From: Pirellulaceae bacterium
GTDB lineage: Bacteria; Planctomycetota; Planctomycetia; Pirellulales; Pirellulaceae
Assembly: GCA_019636385.1 (NCBI GenBank)
Contig: JAHBXT010000002.1
Location: 1,178,001-1,242,000 of the forward strand
Reading direction: 5' to 3'
DNA length: 64,000 nucleotides
Position 1 is the first letter of the stretch. Every line of letters starts with the position of its first letter. Position numbers and translations under genes: made by a program. Positions 44,510 through 55,241 of this stretch are shown in pieces. The notes beneath the pieces were generated by a model. It was not told the DNA's origin. It saw only the letters and a list, made by a program, of their open reading frames with translations, and made no database searches.

Positions 44510-45463
44510 TTATCGATTCATCGGGCATTGGCGCAAAAATGTTTCCAGTATGCTGATGTCGGAATCGGGGCGCAAGGGGCAACCCGGATAGGCCCGATTG
44601 CTGTTGATCCAGCCTCGCAATTGCAAGAACTGCGCGGCGCTATGCTTGTAGGCTGGCACCGGATCGCGAAAGGCAAGGAATCCCAGGTACTGTAGCCAGT
44701 CATTCCACGAGTAAAAACTTGGGTCGTTCAGCTCCCACAAGCGATCGCGCACCGCAAACCAGTCGGGTGCCATGGTGCTCAGGCCCAATAGGTAATCGCT
44801 GCCATACATCACCATGTCGATCGCCAGGTCATTGCCAGTAAACACATGAAACTCGGGGCGCAGGCAATCACGAATTGCTAGCCGCTGCCACTCCAGTTGT
44901 CGATCCAGTGAACTATGTTTAGCGCCAATACATTGCGGGATTTGTATCCACTGTCGATAAAAGTCCACAGAATAGATTTGTCCGAACGGGGCAAACATTT
45001 CGCCCAGTTCAAAACCGATGTAACGATCGGCTACTTCGCCCATCTGTCGATAGGCCAATAATCGTGCCTCATCGCCCAACGACTTCAATCCGTAGGACTG
45101 AAAGATAACCGGCGTTCCACCACACGACTGAATCGCATCCAAGGGAGCAAAATAATCGGTGATTTGGCATGGGCGGTTCGGATGGTCCCCAACCCAGGCA
45201 CCCGCTGCAAACCCGGCACCGCTACACAGCGACTGCGTTTCAACCAGCACACGCTGTCGGGTTTCTTCGTCGATCAAGTTGGCGTAACCGGTGTCCATGT
45301 TGACCGCCGGCATTAATCCAGCTTGCAGCGTTTTTTCAACGTGCTTTCTAAAGCACTGCCAGTCCACTTGATCTTCGCAAGTCAGCGGCAACAGTACCGC
45401 AGAGATACCTAGAATCTTCCGACCCGGACGAATGGTCGGCATGCAGTTTGATTGTGCATTCAT
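44510..45463 (-). CDS. dihydrodipicolinate-synthase-family (DapA-like) aldolase
   Basis: 317 aa (beta/alpha)8 barrel of the NAL/DapA superfamily. The opening [17 protein letters not shown] is the conserved first strand, and [14 protein letters not shown] contains the expected Schiff-base Lys. The usual GTTGE substrate loop is replaced by NMDTGYANL, so it is probably not the lysine-pathway DapA. A pyruvate-dependent aldolase or related lyase of unknown substrate is likely. Starts 33 bp after isocitrate dehydrogenase on the same strand. Confidence 0.82.
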   Translation of the reverse strand: MNAQSNCMPTIRPGRKILGISAVLLPLTCEDQVDWQCFRKHVEKTLQAGLMPAVNMDTGYANLIDEETRQRVLVETQSLCSGAGFAAGAWVGDHPNRPCQITDYFAPLDAIQSCGGTPVIFQSYGLKSLGDEARLLAYRQMGEVADRYIGFELGEMFAPFGQIYSVDFYRQWIQIPQCIGAKHSSLDRQLEWQRLAIRDCLRPEFHVFTGNDLAIDMVMYGSDYLLGLSTMAPDWFAVRDRLWELNDPSFYSWNDWLQYLGFLAFRDPVPAYKHSAAQFLQLRGWINSNRAYPGCPLRPDSDISILETFLRQCPMNR

Positions 45464-45496
45464 GAACTGGACGCCTCGTCGCGACGAGTCGATGGA

Positions 45497-47767
45497 CTAA
45501 TGGCTGCCGCGTCCAGCGGACTGCCTATCGCTTGCGCGCAGCGACTGGTAGGTTTGGTCCAAGATGCGATTGAACGTGGCGCTGGGCCGCATCGCGCAGG
45601 TTGCCTTTTCGACGCAGGTGTGATAGTAGCCACCGAGATCAATCGCCTCTCCCTGGGTAGCGTCGATTTCTTCGATGATTCGCTTTTCGTGATTGGCAAG
45701 CTGTTGTGCCAATGGAGCGAACATCTCTTGTAATCTTGGAGCAGAATCCTGTTTGGCCAGCGCCTGCGCCCAATACAAAGCCAAGTAAAAGTGGCTGCCA
45801 CGCGTATCCAATTGCCGAACGCTGCGTTGGGGCGATTTTTCGTAATCCAAGATCGCGCCAATGGCTTGATTGAGCGTTTCACCCAGAACCTGTATCTCTA
45901 ACTCACCTGATTGTTGGCCCAAATCCTCCAGCGAAGCTCCGACTGCCAAAAACTCACCGATCGAATCCCAGCGCAAGTGCCCCTCGGCAATGAACTGCTC
46001 GACGTGCTTGGGAGCCGAGCCCCCGGCACCGGTTTCGTACAGACTGCCGCCAGCCAGCAGGGGAACGATTGACAGCATCTTGGCGCTGGTACCCAATTCC
46101 AAGATGGGGAATAGATCTGTCAGAAAATCGCGGAGCACATTGCCGGTAACTGAAATCGTATCCAAGCCCTCTTTGGCTCGCCAACAGGCATGCTGTGCAG
46201 CCGCGGGGGGTGGCAGGATTTGAATATCCAAATCCTGAAGGTCGTATTCGGCCAAATATGCGTCAACTTTAGCGATCAACTGGCGATCATGCGCGCGATT
46301 GGAGTCCAACCAAAAGACGGCGGGCAAGCCCGTTACTTTGGCACGCTGCACAGCCAGACGAACCCAATCGCGAATCGCCTCGTCGCTGGTACAACACATG
46401 CGCCAAATGTCACCGGCCTCCAATTCGTGTTCCAACAGTGTCCGGCCCTGCTTGTCAACGACGCGCACACGGCCAGCAGTAGGCAGGATAAACGTCTTGT
46501 CATGCGACCCGTACTCTTCGGCTTTCTGCGCCATCAGCCCGACATTAGATACATTGCCCATGGTGCGTGGATCGAACGCTCCGTGGGACTTACAAAAGTC
46601 GATCACCGCTTGGTAGAACCCAGCGTAGCTGCGATCGGGAATGATCATCTTGGTATCGTGCAGCCGTCCGTCGGCTCCCCACATTTTGCCTCCATCGCGA
46701 ATGGCTGCAGCCATGGATGCATCAATGATAACGTCGTTTGGCGCATGGAGATTCGTAATGCCCTGATCAGAATTGACCATGGCTAGCGCAGGTCCACTGG
46801 CAAACTGCGCGGCAATATCAGCACGGATCTCGGCCTGCTGTGGTGCTGGAAGAGTTTGCAGGCGATCGGCTAGTGTCGCCAGGCCTTGGTTGGCGTCAAC
46901 GCCCAGCTCAGCGAACGTGGTTGCATGCTTCTCAAATACAGGGGCCATGAAAACCGAAACCGCGTGACCAAACATGACGGGATCCGAGACCTTCATCATG
47001 GTGGCCTTCAGGTGCAACGAAACCAATTGCCCCTGGCGACGAGCGGCCTCATACTGCTCGGCATAAAACGCTCGCAAACATTTCAGTGACAAGAAGCTAC
47101 CATCAACCACATCACCAGCCTGGACTTGAATGCCTGACTTCAGTATTTGCTGTGTTCCATCCTGAGTTATCAAGACAACTCGCAGGCTTTCGTCGGCCTC
47201 GATTGTGCAGGACGTTTCACTGCCATAAAAATCGCCGTGTGACATGGATGCCACATGTGTCGCCGAATCGCTGCGCCAAACCCCCATCTTGTGCGGATGC
47301 TGGCGCGCGTACTCTTTGACCGGAGCAGCTACGCGCCGGTCTGAATTGCCTTCGCGAATCACCGGGTTGACAGCACTGCCCTGTATTCGACTATAGCGCA
47401 TCTGAATCTCGCGCTGCCGATCATCGTCCGGCGATTCCGGGTAGCCTGGTATTGCGTAACCCTGCGACTGCAATTCTGCGATGGCCTCCTTAAGTTGCGG
47501 GAGCGATGCGCTGATATTTGGAAGCTTGATGATGTTGGCATCAGGCGACTTCACCAACTCGCCCAATTCCTTCAGCCAGTCCGGCTGCCTCTGATCTACC
47601 GCCAGGAAATCGGCAAAATTGGCCAAGATGCGGCAGGCCAGCGAAATATCCCGCTCGACCAGCTCAATATTTACCGGCTGGGTGAATACGCGCAGAATCG
47701 GCAACAGCGATCGAGTCGCCAAGGCAGGCGCTTCATCCGTGAAGGTATAGACAATCTTCTTTGGCAT
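45497..47767 (-). CDS. icd: NADP-dependent isocitrate dehydrogenase, monomeric type
   Basis: 756 aa, about the size of the monomeric IDH-II family (roughly 740) and far longer than dimeric Icd. Opens [21 protein letters not shown], contains [19 protein letters not shown] sequence, [17 protein letters not shown], the NADP/metal region [21 protein letters not shown] and the C-terminal PYA-less segment [18 protein letters not shown]. Oxidises isocitrate to 2-oxoglutarate with NADP in the TCA cycle. GAGG lies upstream of the ATG. It is followed by the DapA-like gene. Confidence 0.95.
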   Translation of the reverse strand: MPKKIVYTFTDEAPALATRSLLPILRVFTQPVNIELVERDISLACRILANFADFLAVDQRQPDWLKELGELVKSPDANIIKLPNISASLPQLKEAIAELQSQGYAIPGYPESPDDDRQREIQMRYSRIQGSAVNPVIREGNSDRRVAAPVKEYARQHPHKMGVWRSDSATHVASMSHGDFYGSETSCTIEADESLRVVLITQDGTQQILKSGIQVQAGDVVDGSFLSLKCLRAFYAEQYEAARRQGQLVSLHLKATMMKVSDPVMFGHAVSVFMAPVFEKHATTFAELGVDANQGLATLADRLQTLPAPQQAEIRADIAAQFASGPALAMVNSDQGITNLHAPNDVIIDASMAAAIRDGGKMWGADGRLHDTKMIIPDRSYAGFYQAVIDFCKSHGAFDPRTMGNVSNVGLMAQKAEEYGSHDKTFILPTAGRVRVVDKQGRTLLEHELEAGDIWRMCCTSDEAIRDWVRLAVQRAKVTGLPAVFWLDSNRAHDRQLIAKVDAYLAEYDLQDLDIQILPPPAAAQHACWRAKEGLDTISVTGNVLRDFLTDLFPILELGTSAKMLSIVPLLAGGSLYETGAGGSAPKHVEQFIAEGHLRWDSIGEFLAVGASLEDLGQQSGELEIQVLGETLNQAIGAILDYEKSPQRSVRQLDTRGSHFYLALYWAQALAKQDSAPRLQEMFAPLAQQLANHEKRIIEEIDATQGEAIDLGGYYHTCVEKATCAMRPSATFNRILDQTYQSLRASDRQSAGRGSH

Positions 47768-47982
47768 CGGGAACCTCGGTTCAATCCAGTCTAGTTCTTA
47801 CTTCGTCTAGCCACGCGGGCACCAGCCCACGCGATAACCGAAATACACCGCAGCCCGATGAAAAAACGGGATACGCTTGAGTACTCTGCTGTGGATAACG
47901 GACTCGACCCGACCAAGTCTCCAGTCAATTCCTGAACTCCAGGAAAAAATTGACCTCCGGAGAATATCTGGCTGAAAGATGG

Positions 47983-48315
47983 CTAGGCCGAAACGCTGTC
48001 GTTTAGAACTTGCTCAAGCTTTGCCTTAGGCGGGGCTCCCACAAACTGCTCGGCAACATTCCCGCCACGAAACATGATCAATGTCGGAATGCTCTGAATC
48101 CCATACTGACTGGTTGCCTGCGGGTTTTCGTCGATATTTAGCTTGCCCACTTTGACCTTACCGGCAAATTGTTGCGCCAGTTGGTCGATCAGCGGAGCGA
48201 TCTGACGGCAAGGTCCGCACCAGGGTGCCCAAAAATCCACCAATACGGGTGTAGTGGACTGCAAAACCTCGGCGGAAAAATTGCCATCGGTAAGCTCAAT
48301 TGTATGCTGGCCCAT
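47983..48315 (-). CDS. trxA: thioredoxin
   Basis: 110 aa. Active site [14 protein letters not shown] with Cys33 and Cys36, the cis-proline block [11 protein letters not shown], and the Asp-containing strand VLVDFWA. TAAGGAG lies upstream of the ATG. General cytoplasmic disulfide reductase. Stands alone; isolated thioredoxins are normal. Confidence 0.97.
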   Translation of the reverse strand: MGQHTIELTDGNFSAEVLQSTTPVLVDFWAPWCGPCRQIAPLIDQLAQQFAGKVKVGKLNIDENPQATSQYGIQSIPTLIMFRGGNVAEQFVGAPPKAKLEQVLNDSVSA

Positions 48316-48713
48316 CGTATCATTCTCCTTAGTGGTTCAATAACTTAATCGACTGGGCATCATGTAGCCCGCATGCGACAGCAATCTTCAAATCTGTTCT
48401 ATTTGGCAGGATTGAGACCTAGGCACTAGAATCATACCTAGGCAACTGAATCACACAGCCCGGGCGGTAATTTTACCGAAAAGTATTCGATCCTTCCACG
48501 CGAGCATCCTTCCCACACCAGCAATTTTTTTACAGTCGTGTATGGCCGGCGACATTCGCTGTCCCGCATTCGCGGCTTTGCGATCCAGTAACATCCGGCC
48601 GAGCAGCACCAACATCGCGCTGAGCAATATGTACAACGGTGCCGTTTGCGCCTTGAATTGCCAGCTAGGGCGGCTTACGTGCCAATCCAGGGGAAATCGT
48701 CAGGACACGTGGC
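48316..48713. other. intergenic, no supported gene
   Basis: A 61-codon minus-strand ORF (48451-48636) has a hydrophobic start and basic tail but no ribosome site. It is left out. No RNA gene recognised. Confidence 0.4.
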
Positions 48714-49286
48714 TCAATTATTCACTCGCTCGACGTATTCACCAGTTCGCGTATCGATCTTTATAACATTACCTTGCTTGATAAAGCCCGGTACGATGAA
48801 CTCGGCTCCCGTTTCTGTCATGGCCGGCTTGGTCACGTTGGTAGCGGTATCACCCTTAGCGCCGGGTTCGCACTGTGTGATCAGCAATTCGACGTGTATT
48901 GGAGGTGTCAATGTAATCGGCGTCCCATTGAACAGCATCATCGTGCATTTCATTCCATCCTTTAGATATTTCCATGCATCATCGACTTGTGCAGCGGTCA
49001 GCTCGTATTGCTCGAACGTATTGTCGGCCATGAATACGAAGGTATCTGCTTGGCGATACAGGTACTGAGCAGAGATTTCCTCGATGTCAGCCGCTTCCAG
49101 CTCATCACCGCCCTTGTAGGTGCGGTCCAGTACCGTTCCTCGTAGCAGATTCCGCAGCTTGCACTTGTACAGCGCATTGCCTTTTCCCGGCTTTACAAAA
49201 TTCATTTCGATCATCAAATACGGATCGCCGTCGATTTGAACCTTCAAACCTTTTCGGAAATCGCTGGTCTTGTACGAATTGGCCAC
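48714..49286 (-). CDS. efp: translation elongation factor P
   Basis: 190 aa from GTG at 49286, with GAGG nine bases upstream. The frame extends to 49340, but the GTG start gives the normal EF-P N-terminus (ANSYKTSDFRKGLKVQIDG). Domain 1 carries the modified loop VKPGKGNALYK, with the target Lys35. The C-terminal OB domains are intact (ATNVTKPAMTETG, VPGFIKQGNVIKIDTRTGEYVER). EF-P relieves ribosome stalling at polyproline. The adjacent divergent gene encodes its lysine 2,3-aminomutase, so beta-lysylation of Lys35 is expected. Confidence 0.96.
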   Translation of the reverse strand: MANSYKTSDFRKGLKVQIDGDPYLMIEMNFVKPGKGNALYKCKLRNLLRGTVLDRTYKGGDELEAADIEEISAQYLYRQADTFVFMADNTFEQYELTAAQVDDAWKYLKDGMKCTMMLFNGTPITLTPPIHVELLITQCEPGAKGDTATNVTKPAMTETGAEFIVPGFIKQGNVIKIDTRTGEYVERVNN

Positions 49287-49342
49287 AACAGTCCTCGTTC
49301 TTACTACCTTTGGGTATGCACCCGCGTTTTGGGGGGTCAACT

Positions 49343-50371
49343 ATGGCAGAAATTCTAGCGGCATCCACTCAACTTGTCGAAGCCAGTTTGCCGCCCACCG
49401 CCACATGGCAGCGATCTCTAAAACAGGCGATTCGCAGCGGACATCAGCTACTGGAAAGCCTCGGGCTGCCCACCGCTTTAGGCTGCAGTTCGGCTCAACG
49501 TGATTTTCCTGTGTTTGTCCCGCAAGAATACGCTCGGCGAATGAGGCCCAGTGACCCTCGCGACCCATTGTTACTGCAAGTATTAGCTACGGCGCAGGAG
49601 ACGATGGATACTGCCGGGAGGGACGATCCAGTCGGCGACAGGCAATCTGAAGTCATTCCTGGCCTACTGCACAAATACGTTGGTCGAGCCTTGTTGATTA
49701 CCAGCGGGGCTTGCGCCGTCCATTGTCGCTATTGCTTTCGCAGACATTTTCCGTATCACCAAGCGCCTGTTGGGCCCGTGGGTTGGCAACCAGCCATCCA
49801 GGCAATCGACCAGGACGCGTCGATTACGGAAGTGATTCTGAGCGGTGGCGATCCACTGTCTGTGGTAGACGAGTCCCTGAGCCAACTGGTCGAGCAGCTC
49901 AACACAATTACGCATCTGCACCGCATCCGCATCCATACGCGGTTTCCCGTCGTTATCCCGAGTCGGGTCTGCCAGTCCATGGTTGCCTGGATTCGCAGCT
50001 CACGCTGTCCGATCTATTGCGTGCTGCACTTTAATCATCCTGCGGAAATCGATAGTGAAGTCAAACAATCGCTGCGCGAGTTGCGTCAAGCTGGAGCAGT
50101 GCTGCTCAATCAATCCGTACTACTGCGCGGGGTGAATGACTGCCAAGTCGTTCAGCGCGAACTGTGCGAAAAGCTAGTAAATTCCCAGGTCTTGCCCTAT
50201 TACCTACATCAATTAGACCCTGTTCGAGGTGCTATGCATTTTGCGGTTTCGGATATTGAAGCACAGCAGATCCTCACGCAGTTGCGATCGATGCTTCCGG
50301 GCTATGCAGTACCACGACTTGTTCGCGAACTGGCTGGACATCCCTCAAAAATACCGGTGCCGTTTGAATAG
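49343..50371 (+). CDS. epmB: EF-P lysine 2,3-aminomutase (EpmB), radical SAM
   Basis: 342 aa from ATG 49343 preceded by GGGGGGT; an upstream Met at 49310 is less likely. The radical-SAM cluster motif is CAVHCRYC (Cys124, Cys128, Cys131). SGGDPL and VLHFNHP are SAM and substrate blocks. The C-terminal HPSKIPVPF carries the PLP-binding Lys. Converts L-alpha-lysine to beta-lysine, which EpmA then attaches to EF-P; epmA is not in this window. Transcribed divergently from efp across 56 bp, supporting the assignment. Confidence 0.94.
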   Translation: MAEILAASTQLVEASLPPTATWQRSLKQAIRSGHQLLESLGLPTALGCSSAQRDFPVFVPQEYARRMRPSDPRDPLLLQVLATAQETMDTAGRDDPVGDRQSEVIPGLLHKYVGRALLITSGACAVHCRYCFRRHFPYHQAPVGPVGWQPAIQAIDQDASITEVILSGGDPLSVVDESLSQLVEQLNTITHLHRIRIHTRFPVVIPSRVCQSMVAWIRSSRCPIYCVLHFNHPAEIDSEVKQSLRELRQAGAVLLNQSVLLRGVNDCQVVQRELCEKLVNSQVLPYYLHQLDPVRGAMHFAVSDIEAQQILTQLRSMLPGYAVPRLVRELAGHPSKIPVPFE

Positions 50372-50445
50372 TCATCATCGTAACGACACGCTTGACAGGC
50401 GGTATCTGGTAGCTGGGTATGCCAAATCGCGTCTTGAGTGATTGG

Positions 50446-51462
50446 CTACATCAAGCCCGCCCCGTGACCATGCACATGCGAAAGTCTGGCGACGCCATTA
50501 TCAATCACTACGCCTTGCGCAGGATCATCGGACAGCAAAGTGGCACCATCCAAGTCGGCGTAGTCCAGCAATGGCAAAAGCTGCGCGGCAGCGCTGATGG
50601 CGATGGAGCTTTCAATCATGCAACCGACCATCGTCTTCATTCCCAAATGCTTCGCCTGACGTAGCATCCGCAAGGCTGGCGACAACCCTCCGCATTTGCA
50701 GAGCTTGATGTTGATGCCATGGAACAGTCCAGCACATTCCGCGACGTCTGACTCGCGCTGGCAGCTTTCATCGGCCACTACCGGTAGTGCGCTGTGCTCG
50801 TAAACGCTGCGGTGATGTTCTCTTGGGGCGCTGGCGGGCAACGGTTGCTCAATGAATTCGACATTCAGCTCAGATAATGCCTGGGAAAGTTCGATCGTCT
50901 GCTGGACACTCCAGCCACAATTCGCGTCCACTCGAAACACGGCTGGGGTAGCCGAACGCAGCGCGCGAACCATTTCAAGATCCTGCGAGCCACCGAGTTT
51001 GATCTTGTAGACTGGCCAATTGGGTTGTTCCTCGAGTTTCCGAAGCATTACGTCGATGGAATCCATCGCAATCGTGTAACTGGATGCAGGCACGTTGTTC
51101 CAATCTAGCCCCCACCAGCGCCAGGTTGGCAGCGAGTCACGTCGAGCGCGCCAGTCGTGGGCCGCCATGTCCAGCGCACTCACGGCAAACAGGTCTCCCC
51201 TTAGCAGTTGGACAGCTTTATCCCAAACCGCTTCCGGTTTATTGTCCACGTATTCCGGAAGCAATTCGCGTGCAGCGGTGAGAGAACTAGTCAGCGACTC
51301 GATTGTGTGTCCGTAATAGCTGTTCTGGGTAACTTCGCCCCAGCCACTCACCCCGTCGCCTCGTAGCTCTACGATTAGGGTTTCTTGCTGGGTCATCGTG
51401 CCGCGCGAGATGGTAAACGGATGGGCCAGGGTTAATTGCTGTGGATAGAGATACAATTGCAT
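50446..51462 (-). CDS. dipeptide epimerase (L-Ala-D/L-Glu epimerase-like, enolase superfamily)
   Basis: 338 aa. The full catalytic set of the mandelate-racemase/muconate-lactonizing subgroup is visible: KIK (Lys153, Lys155), metal ligands Asp179 (RVDANCGW), Glu205 (EFIEQPL) and Asp231 (VADESC), and Lys253 (INIKLCKCGG). The KxK plus C-terminal KxxKxGG pattern fits dipeptide epimerases that handle peptidoglycan-derived Ala-Glu, though specificity varies widely. The start has a weak ribosome site. Confidence 0.9.
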   Translation of the reverse strand: MQLYLYPQQLTLAHPFTISRGTMTQQETLIVELRGDGVSGWGEVTQNSYYGHTIESLTSSLTAARELLPEYVDNKPEAVWDKAVQLLRGDLFAVSALDMAAHDWRARRDSLPTWRWWGLDWNNVPASSYTIAMDSIDVMLRKLEEQPNWPVYKIKLGGSQDLEMVRALRSATPAVFRVDANCGWSVQQTIELSQALSELNVEFIEQPLPASAPREHHRSVYEHSALPVVADESCQRESDVAECAGLFHGINIKLCKCGGLSPALRMLRQAKHLGMKTMVGCMIESSIAISAAAQLLPLLDYADLDGATLLSDDPAQGVVIDNGVARLSHVHGHGAGLM

Positions 51463-51793
51463 TGAGTGCTTCTAGTAAGCCAGGGAGTGGGTTGGAATCA
51501 GGCACGCAGAAAGATAGCACTACTGACGATGACAATATAGCAGCCTTTCATGGCTAGCAATTACGGCGCGCCGCAAATTCATCTTAACCGACAAACTCGA
51601 CCAAATCCAACGGCTGCCAAAGTCCGATAACTTCCGACAGCAGCATGGCGTACGTAAGCCATTCCGCTTTACCTGCTGACGCCGGAACACATCCTAGATA
51701 CCGACGCGGCCTGCCACGTACAGGCAGGCTTACATCAGGTTGGTGGGCTGTCGATAGTAGCAAGTTTCAATGCATCGCGCGAGGGCTGTGAAA
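51463..51793. other. intergenic between divergent genes, no gene seen
   Basis: 331 bp without an ORF I can support. Promoters for the epimerase (minus) and the lipoprotein (plus) are expected here. Confidence 0.45.
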
Positions 51794-52150
51794 ATGGACG
51801 TTAAATTCGATCGTCGGCATCCGAGGGTGCCGTCCAAGCACGTTACTTGGTGTTTCATAGGGTACCTCGTGACGATGTTCAGTGGATGCAGCTTGTGTTG
51901 CCCGCCATACATAGATGACTATGCAACCGTCGGTGGCAAGTGGCCGCGAGCCAATCCCACTAGCGGTCGGGTCGGTTCTGCATTCAGCGACCCTGGGCTA
52001 ACTCAGGTGGGCGAGTCAGTAAGACCATGGTCTACAAGCCAAGTTGACTCACCGGATATAAAAACGTCAGTCAGAAGGTCAACGAGTTCGTCAATACAGC
52101 CAGAGCCACTGCATTTAGAGGAAGACGGACAGGTACTGTTTTTTGATTAG
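51794..52150 (+). CDS. short lipoprotein-like protein with SGCSLCC motif
   Basis: 118 aa from ATG 51794 (GAGGG upstream). A hydrophobic segment (WCFIGYLVTMFSGC) ends in a lipobox-like F-S-G-C at residues 29-32, with the acylated Cys followed by SLCCPPYIDDYATVGGKWPR. This pattern recurs in short planctomycete lipoproteins of unknown function. The remainder is polar and Ser-rich. Precedes thymidine kinase by 295 bp. Confidence 0.72.
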   Translation: MDVKFDRRHPRVPSKHVTWCFIGYLVTMFSGCSLCCPPYIDDYATVGGKWPRANPTSGRVGSAFSDPGLTQVGESVRPWSTSQVDSPDIKTSVRRSTSSSIQPEPLHLEEDGQVLFFD

Positions 52151-52445
52151 TAGCCTACACACGCACGTCCGATACCAAAAACACAGGCCGAAAAGGTCAT
52201 GAAAAAAACTCGCCGTCAGGGCAGGTAAAATTGGCCCGCAGACCCTTGGCTGCAAAGTCAATCAACCTGAGCATCCGTAGAAGTCACGTCGCCAATCGCA
52301 TTTCTTCAAACCAGTCACTAGAATCTCAGATCCTGGACAACTTTGTTTTCGTAGGGTCCACTGGCTGAGCGAGCTGGAATACTGCGATAAACTGCAGACC
52401 TTAAAGGTCGCTGGTAGGCTGATAGTTAGAGAATCCGGTGTTTGA

Positions 52446-53057
52446 ATGGCGAAGCTGTATTTCTATTACTCAGCGATGAACGCTGGCAAGTCAACAATCC
52501 TGCTCCAATCGAGCTACAATTATCGCGAGCGGGGCATGAGGACATTAATTCTCCAGCCCGAAATCGACGATCGATTCTGTCAAGGCAAGGTTGCCTCTCG
52601 TATTGGCTTGAGCGCAGATGCGCGCGCATTTCATGCCAATGAAAACCTGCTTCAACTGATTGATCAGCTCCATAGGCAGCAACCGCTTCATTGCATCATG
52701 GTCGATGAAGCCCAGTTCTTGACTCAGGCCCAAGTTCGGCAGTTGAGTGATGTCTGCGACACACTAAACATCCCCGTATTGACGTATGGCTTACGTACCG
52801 ACTTTCAGGGCAATCTATTCGACGGTAGCCAACAGTTGCTAGCCTGGGCGGATTCGCTAGTTGAAGTCAAAACAATATGCCACTGTGGGCGCAAGGCAAC
52901 CATGGTGCTGCGCATTGGTTCCGACGGGAAAGCTGTCCGCCAAGGTAATCAAGTTCAGATCGGCGGCAATGATCGCTACACATCGGTCTGCCGCCTGCAT
53001 TTCAAGCAGGGTTTGTCCGAACCAGTCGACTCCTCACTGCCGCTACTGTCCGATTGA
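52446..53057 (+). CDS. tdk: thymidine kinase (type II)
   Basis: 203 aa. P-loop SAMNAGKST (9-17), catalytic Glu88 in VDEAQF, DFQGNLF substrate region, and a structural zinc site formed by the CHCGRKA cysteines with a C-terminal Cys (TSVCRLHF). Phosphorylates deoxythymidine in nucleotide salvage. The ribosome site is weak; the start agrees with the family N-terminus ([15 protein letters not shown]). Confidence 0.96.
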   Translation: MAKLYFYYSAMNAGKSTILLQSSYNYRERGMRTLILQPEIDDRFCQGKVASRIGLSADARAFHANENLLQLIDQLHRQQPLHCIMVDEAQFLTQAQVRQLSDVCDTLNIPVLTYGLRTDFQGNLFDGSQQLLAWADSLVEVKTICHCGRKATMVLRIGSDGKAVRQGNQVQIGGNDRYTSVCRLHFKQGLSEPVDSSLPLLSD

Positions 53058-53077
53058 ATGCCCACTACAGCAGCCGT

Positions 53078-54871
53078 CTATGCCTCGCCGGATGCTACAG
53101 CCCGCCAGTTGGCTGCCATTACCACGGTACCTAGGGCGATGAAAGCTCCGGCAATCCCAGCTTCCCAGTAACGGCCATACAGAACGTATCCGCTGCAAAA
53201 CAGAGCTGCATAAATTGCGATACAGCCAGCGACCATAAACGTCAGCTCTCGTTTCAGATTCCAGCCACTGCTAATGTTGCTCAATTGGCCTTCGGCCTGC
53301 GCATCAGCAACTACTTTCCGCCAGCCAGGTCCTCCTGGGCGAATTCGCTCGCAAAAGCTGCGTAGCGTCGTCGGTGATTCCTGCGCTCCCAACAGCGCTG
53401 CGCTCATCCAGCAAACCGTGGTGATGCTGACAATCACCAAGAACTGCTGCCAGTCTGGCAGCGTGCTCTTTGAGATGTGCAATCCGGTTGCGATCGAAAC
53501 GGACACAACCATGGCTACAATCTCGGATGTCGCGTTGATGCGCCACCAAAACCAGCGTAATAAGTAAATCAATCCGGTGCCAAAGCCAACTTTTAGTAAC
53601 AAACTGAATCCATCCAGAACACTTTCCAACTGCAGGGCCAGCCACGCCGCCAGCAGCATCAATACGACGGTAGTAACGCGACCGACGTTCACCAACTGCC
53701 GCTGATTGGCAGTTGGGTGAATGAAACGCAGCCAAATATCATTGACAAGATAGGACGAACCCCAATTCAAGTGTGTCGAGATTGTCGACATATAAGCCGC
53801 CACCAGCGACGTTGCCACAATGCCCAGCAGACCGGCTGGCAACCGATGCAACATGGCCGGATAGGCTAAGTCATCCTGTATTAACTGCTCTTCGACCCCA
53901 GGGAACTGAGTTTTCAGACTGGTAAGGTCAGGAAAGATGACCAGCGACATCAGTCCGATCAAAATCCATGGCCAAGGACGCAATGCATAGTGCGCCGCAT
54001 TGAACAGCAACGTTGCGCCCGTGGCGTGACGTTCGTTCTTGGCGGCCATCATGCGCTGCGCGATATATCCTCCGCCACCCGGCTCGGCACCGGGATACCA
54101 AGCGGCCCACCACTGCACCGAGAGCGGAATAACCAACAAGGTCATCGCCAAGTCTAGCCCAGCTGTGGTACTAAAGTCGATAGCTGGTAGAAAGCTCGAT
54201 TTCGCGCTCACTGCCGAGTGGGAAAATAGCTCGCTCAGGCCACCAATCTCGGGTTGCTCTAGCAACCAAGCCGCAGCACCAATCGACCCGACCATGGCTA
54301 CAATGAACATCACAAAGTCGGTTACCAGCACGCTTGTCAAGCCACCTGCGGCGCTGAAGAAAACAGTTATGCCACCTGCAATTAGCAGCGTCTGCATCGG
54401 AGAGAAATTAAACATGATTCGGCCAATTTTGATGGCTGCCACGCTGACTGTGGCCATGACGATGACGTTGAAAATCAGTCCCAGATAGACTGCGCGAAAG
54501 CCGCGAAGCGCAGCGGCCATCGAGCCACCATAACGCAGTTCGTAAAATTCGTTGTCCGTTACAATTCCAGCCCGCCGCCACAGTTTGGCATAGACGGCAA
54601 CCGTCAACATGCCCGTCAACAGAAATGCCCACCACAACCAATTCCCGGCCACACCATGTTTGCGCACCAGGCCAGTAACCAGCATGGGCGTATCCGCAGC
54701 AAACGTTGTGGCCACCATGGATGTGCCCAGCAGCCACCAAGTTCCCTTGCGGCCAGACAAAAAGTAATCCGAACTGCTCTGGCTGGCCCGCCGTGAGGCG
54801 ACGAGCCCCACCAACAATGTGAAGATGAAAAAGACGCACAGTATGACCCAGTCGATCGCATGCAGTTGCAT
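53078..54871 (-). CDS. sodium:solute symporter (SSS family)
   Basis: 597 aa with about 13-14 membrane segments. The first is IDWVILCVFFIFTLLVGLVAS; RRASQSSSDYFLSGRKGTWW and AADTPMLVTGLVRKHG follow as in SSS transporters. ISTHLNWGSSYLVNDI contains the Ser/Thr residues typical of the sodium site on segment 8. A cytoplasmic loop near residue 500 and two final segments make it longer than the simplest members. Takes up an organic solute with Na+; substrate not inferable from sequence. Confidence 0.92.
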   Translation of the reverse strand: MQLHAIDWVILCVFFIFTLLVGLVASRRASQSSSDYFLSGRKGTWWLLGTSMVATTFAADTPMLVTGLVRKHGVAGNWLWWAFLLTGMLTVAVYAKLWRRAGIVTDNEFYELRYGGSMAAALRGFRAVYLGLIFNVIVMATVSVAAIKIGRIMFNFSPMQTLLIAGGITVFFSAAGGLTSVLVTDFVMFIVAMVGSIGAAAWLLEQPEIGGLSELFSHSAVSAKSSFLPAIDFSTTAGLDLAMTLLVIPLSVQWWAAWYPGAEPGGGGYIAQRMMAAKNERHATGATLLFNAAHYALRPWPWILIGLMSLVIFPDLTSLKTQFPGVEEQLIQDDLAYPAMLHRLPAGLLGIVATSLVAAYMSTISTHLNWGSSYLVNDIWLRFIHPTANQRQLVNVGRVTTVVLMLLAAWLALQLESVLDGFSLLLKVGFGTGLIYLLRWFWWRINATSEIVAMVVSVSIATGLHISKSTLPDWQQFLVIVSITTVCWMSAALLGAQESPTTLRSFCERIRPGGPGWRKVVADAQAEGQLSNISSGWNLKRELTFMVAGCIAIYAALFCSGYVLYGRYWEAGIAGAFIALGTVVMAANWRAVASGEA

Positions 54872-55241
54872 GTGCGGTGCTTTCCGTCACAGAATGGAAT
54901 TGGCGGTCCAGTGCCACATGTTATCCAACAGTATTTAACAACTCGGTATTGTCTGGCAACAGTATAGCGATGCTCTGGCGAACATGGTGCTAGTACTCTA
55001 AGAAATGGCACTCGTTGACGGACTTACAGAATATGACAAGTATTTTGGACTCAATGGCAGGACACGGGCGATTGTGCGTAAAATCCCGCTAGACTACTTC
55101 GGCATAGGCCTGCGGGGAGTGCCACGTCCGGCCCATAATTATGGCGTGGAATTGACAGTCACGGCGACCACATCTGCAAACTGACGACGCCCGTTGCCAC
55201 CTGACGTCAACACCCGAAGACCTCGGCAGTTGTGGCAAACT
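54872..55241. other. intergenic, no gene seen
   Basis: 370 bp upstream of the symporter and downstream of the HD-GYP gene, both on the minus strand. No supported ORF, RNA gene or clear terminator. Confidence 0.45.

Noticed and set aside
48451..48636. 61-codon minus-strand ORF between thioredoxin and efp
   Set aside because: No ribosome site and no recognisable pattern.
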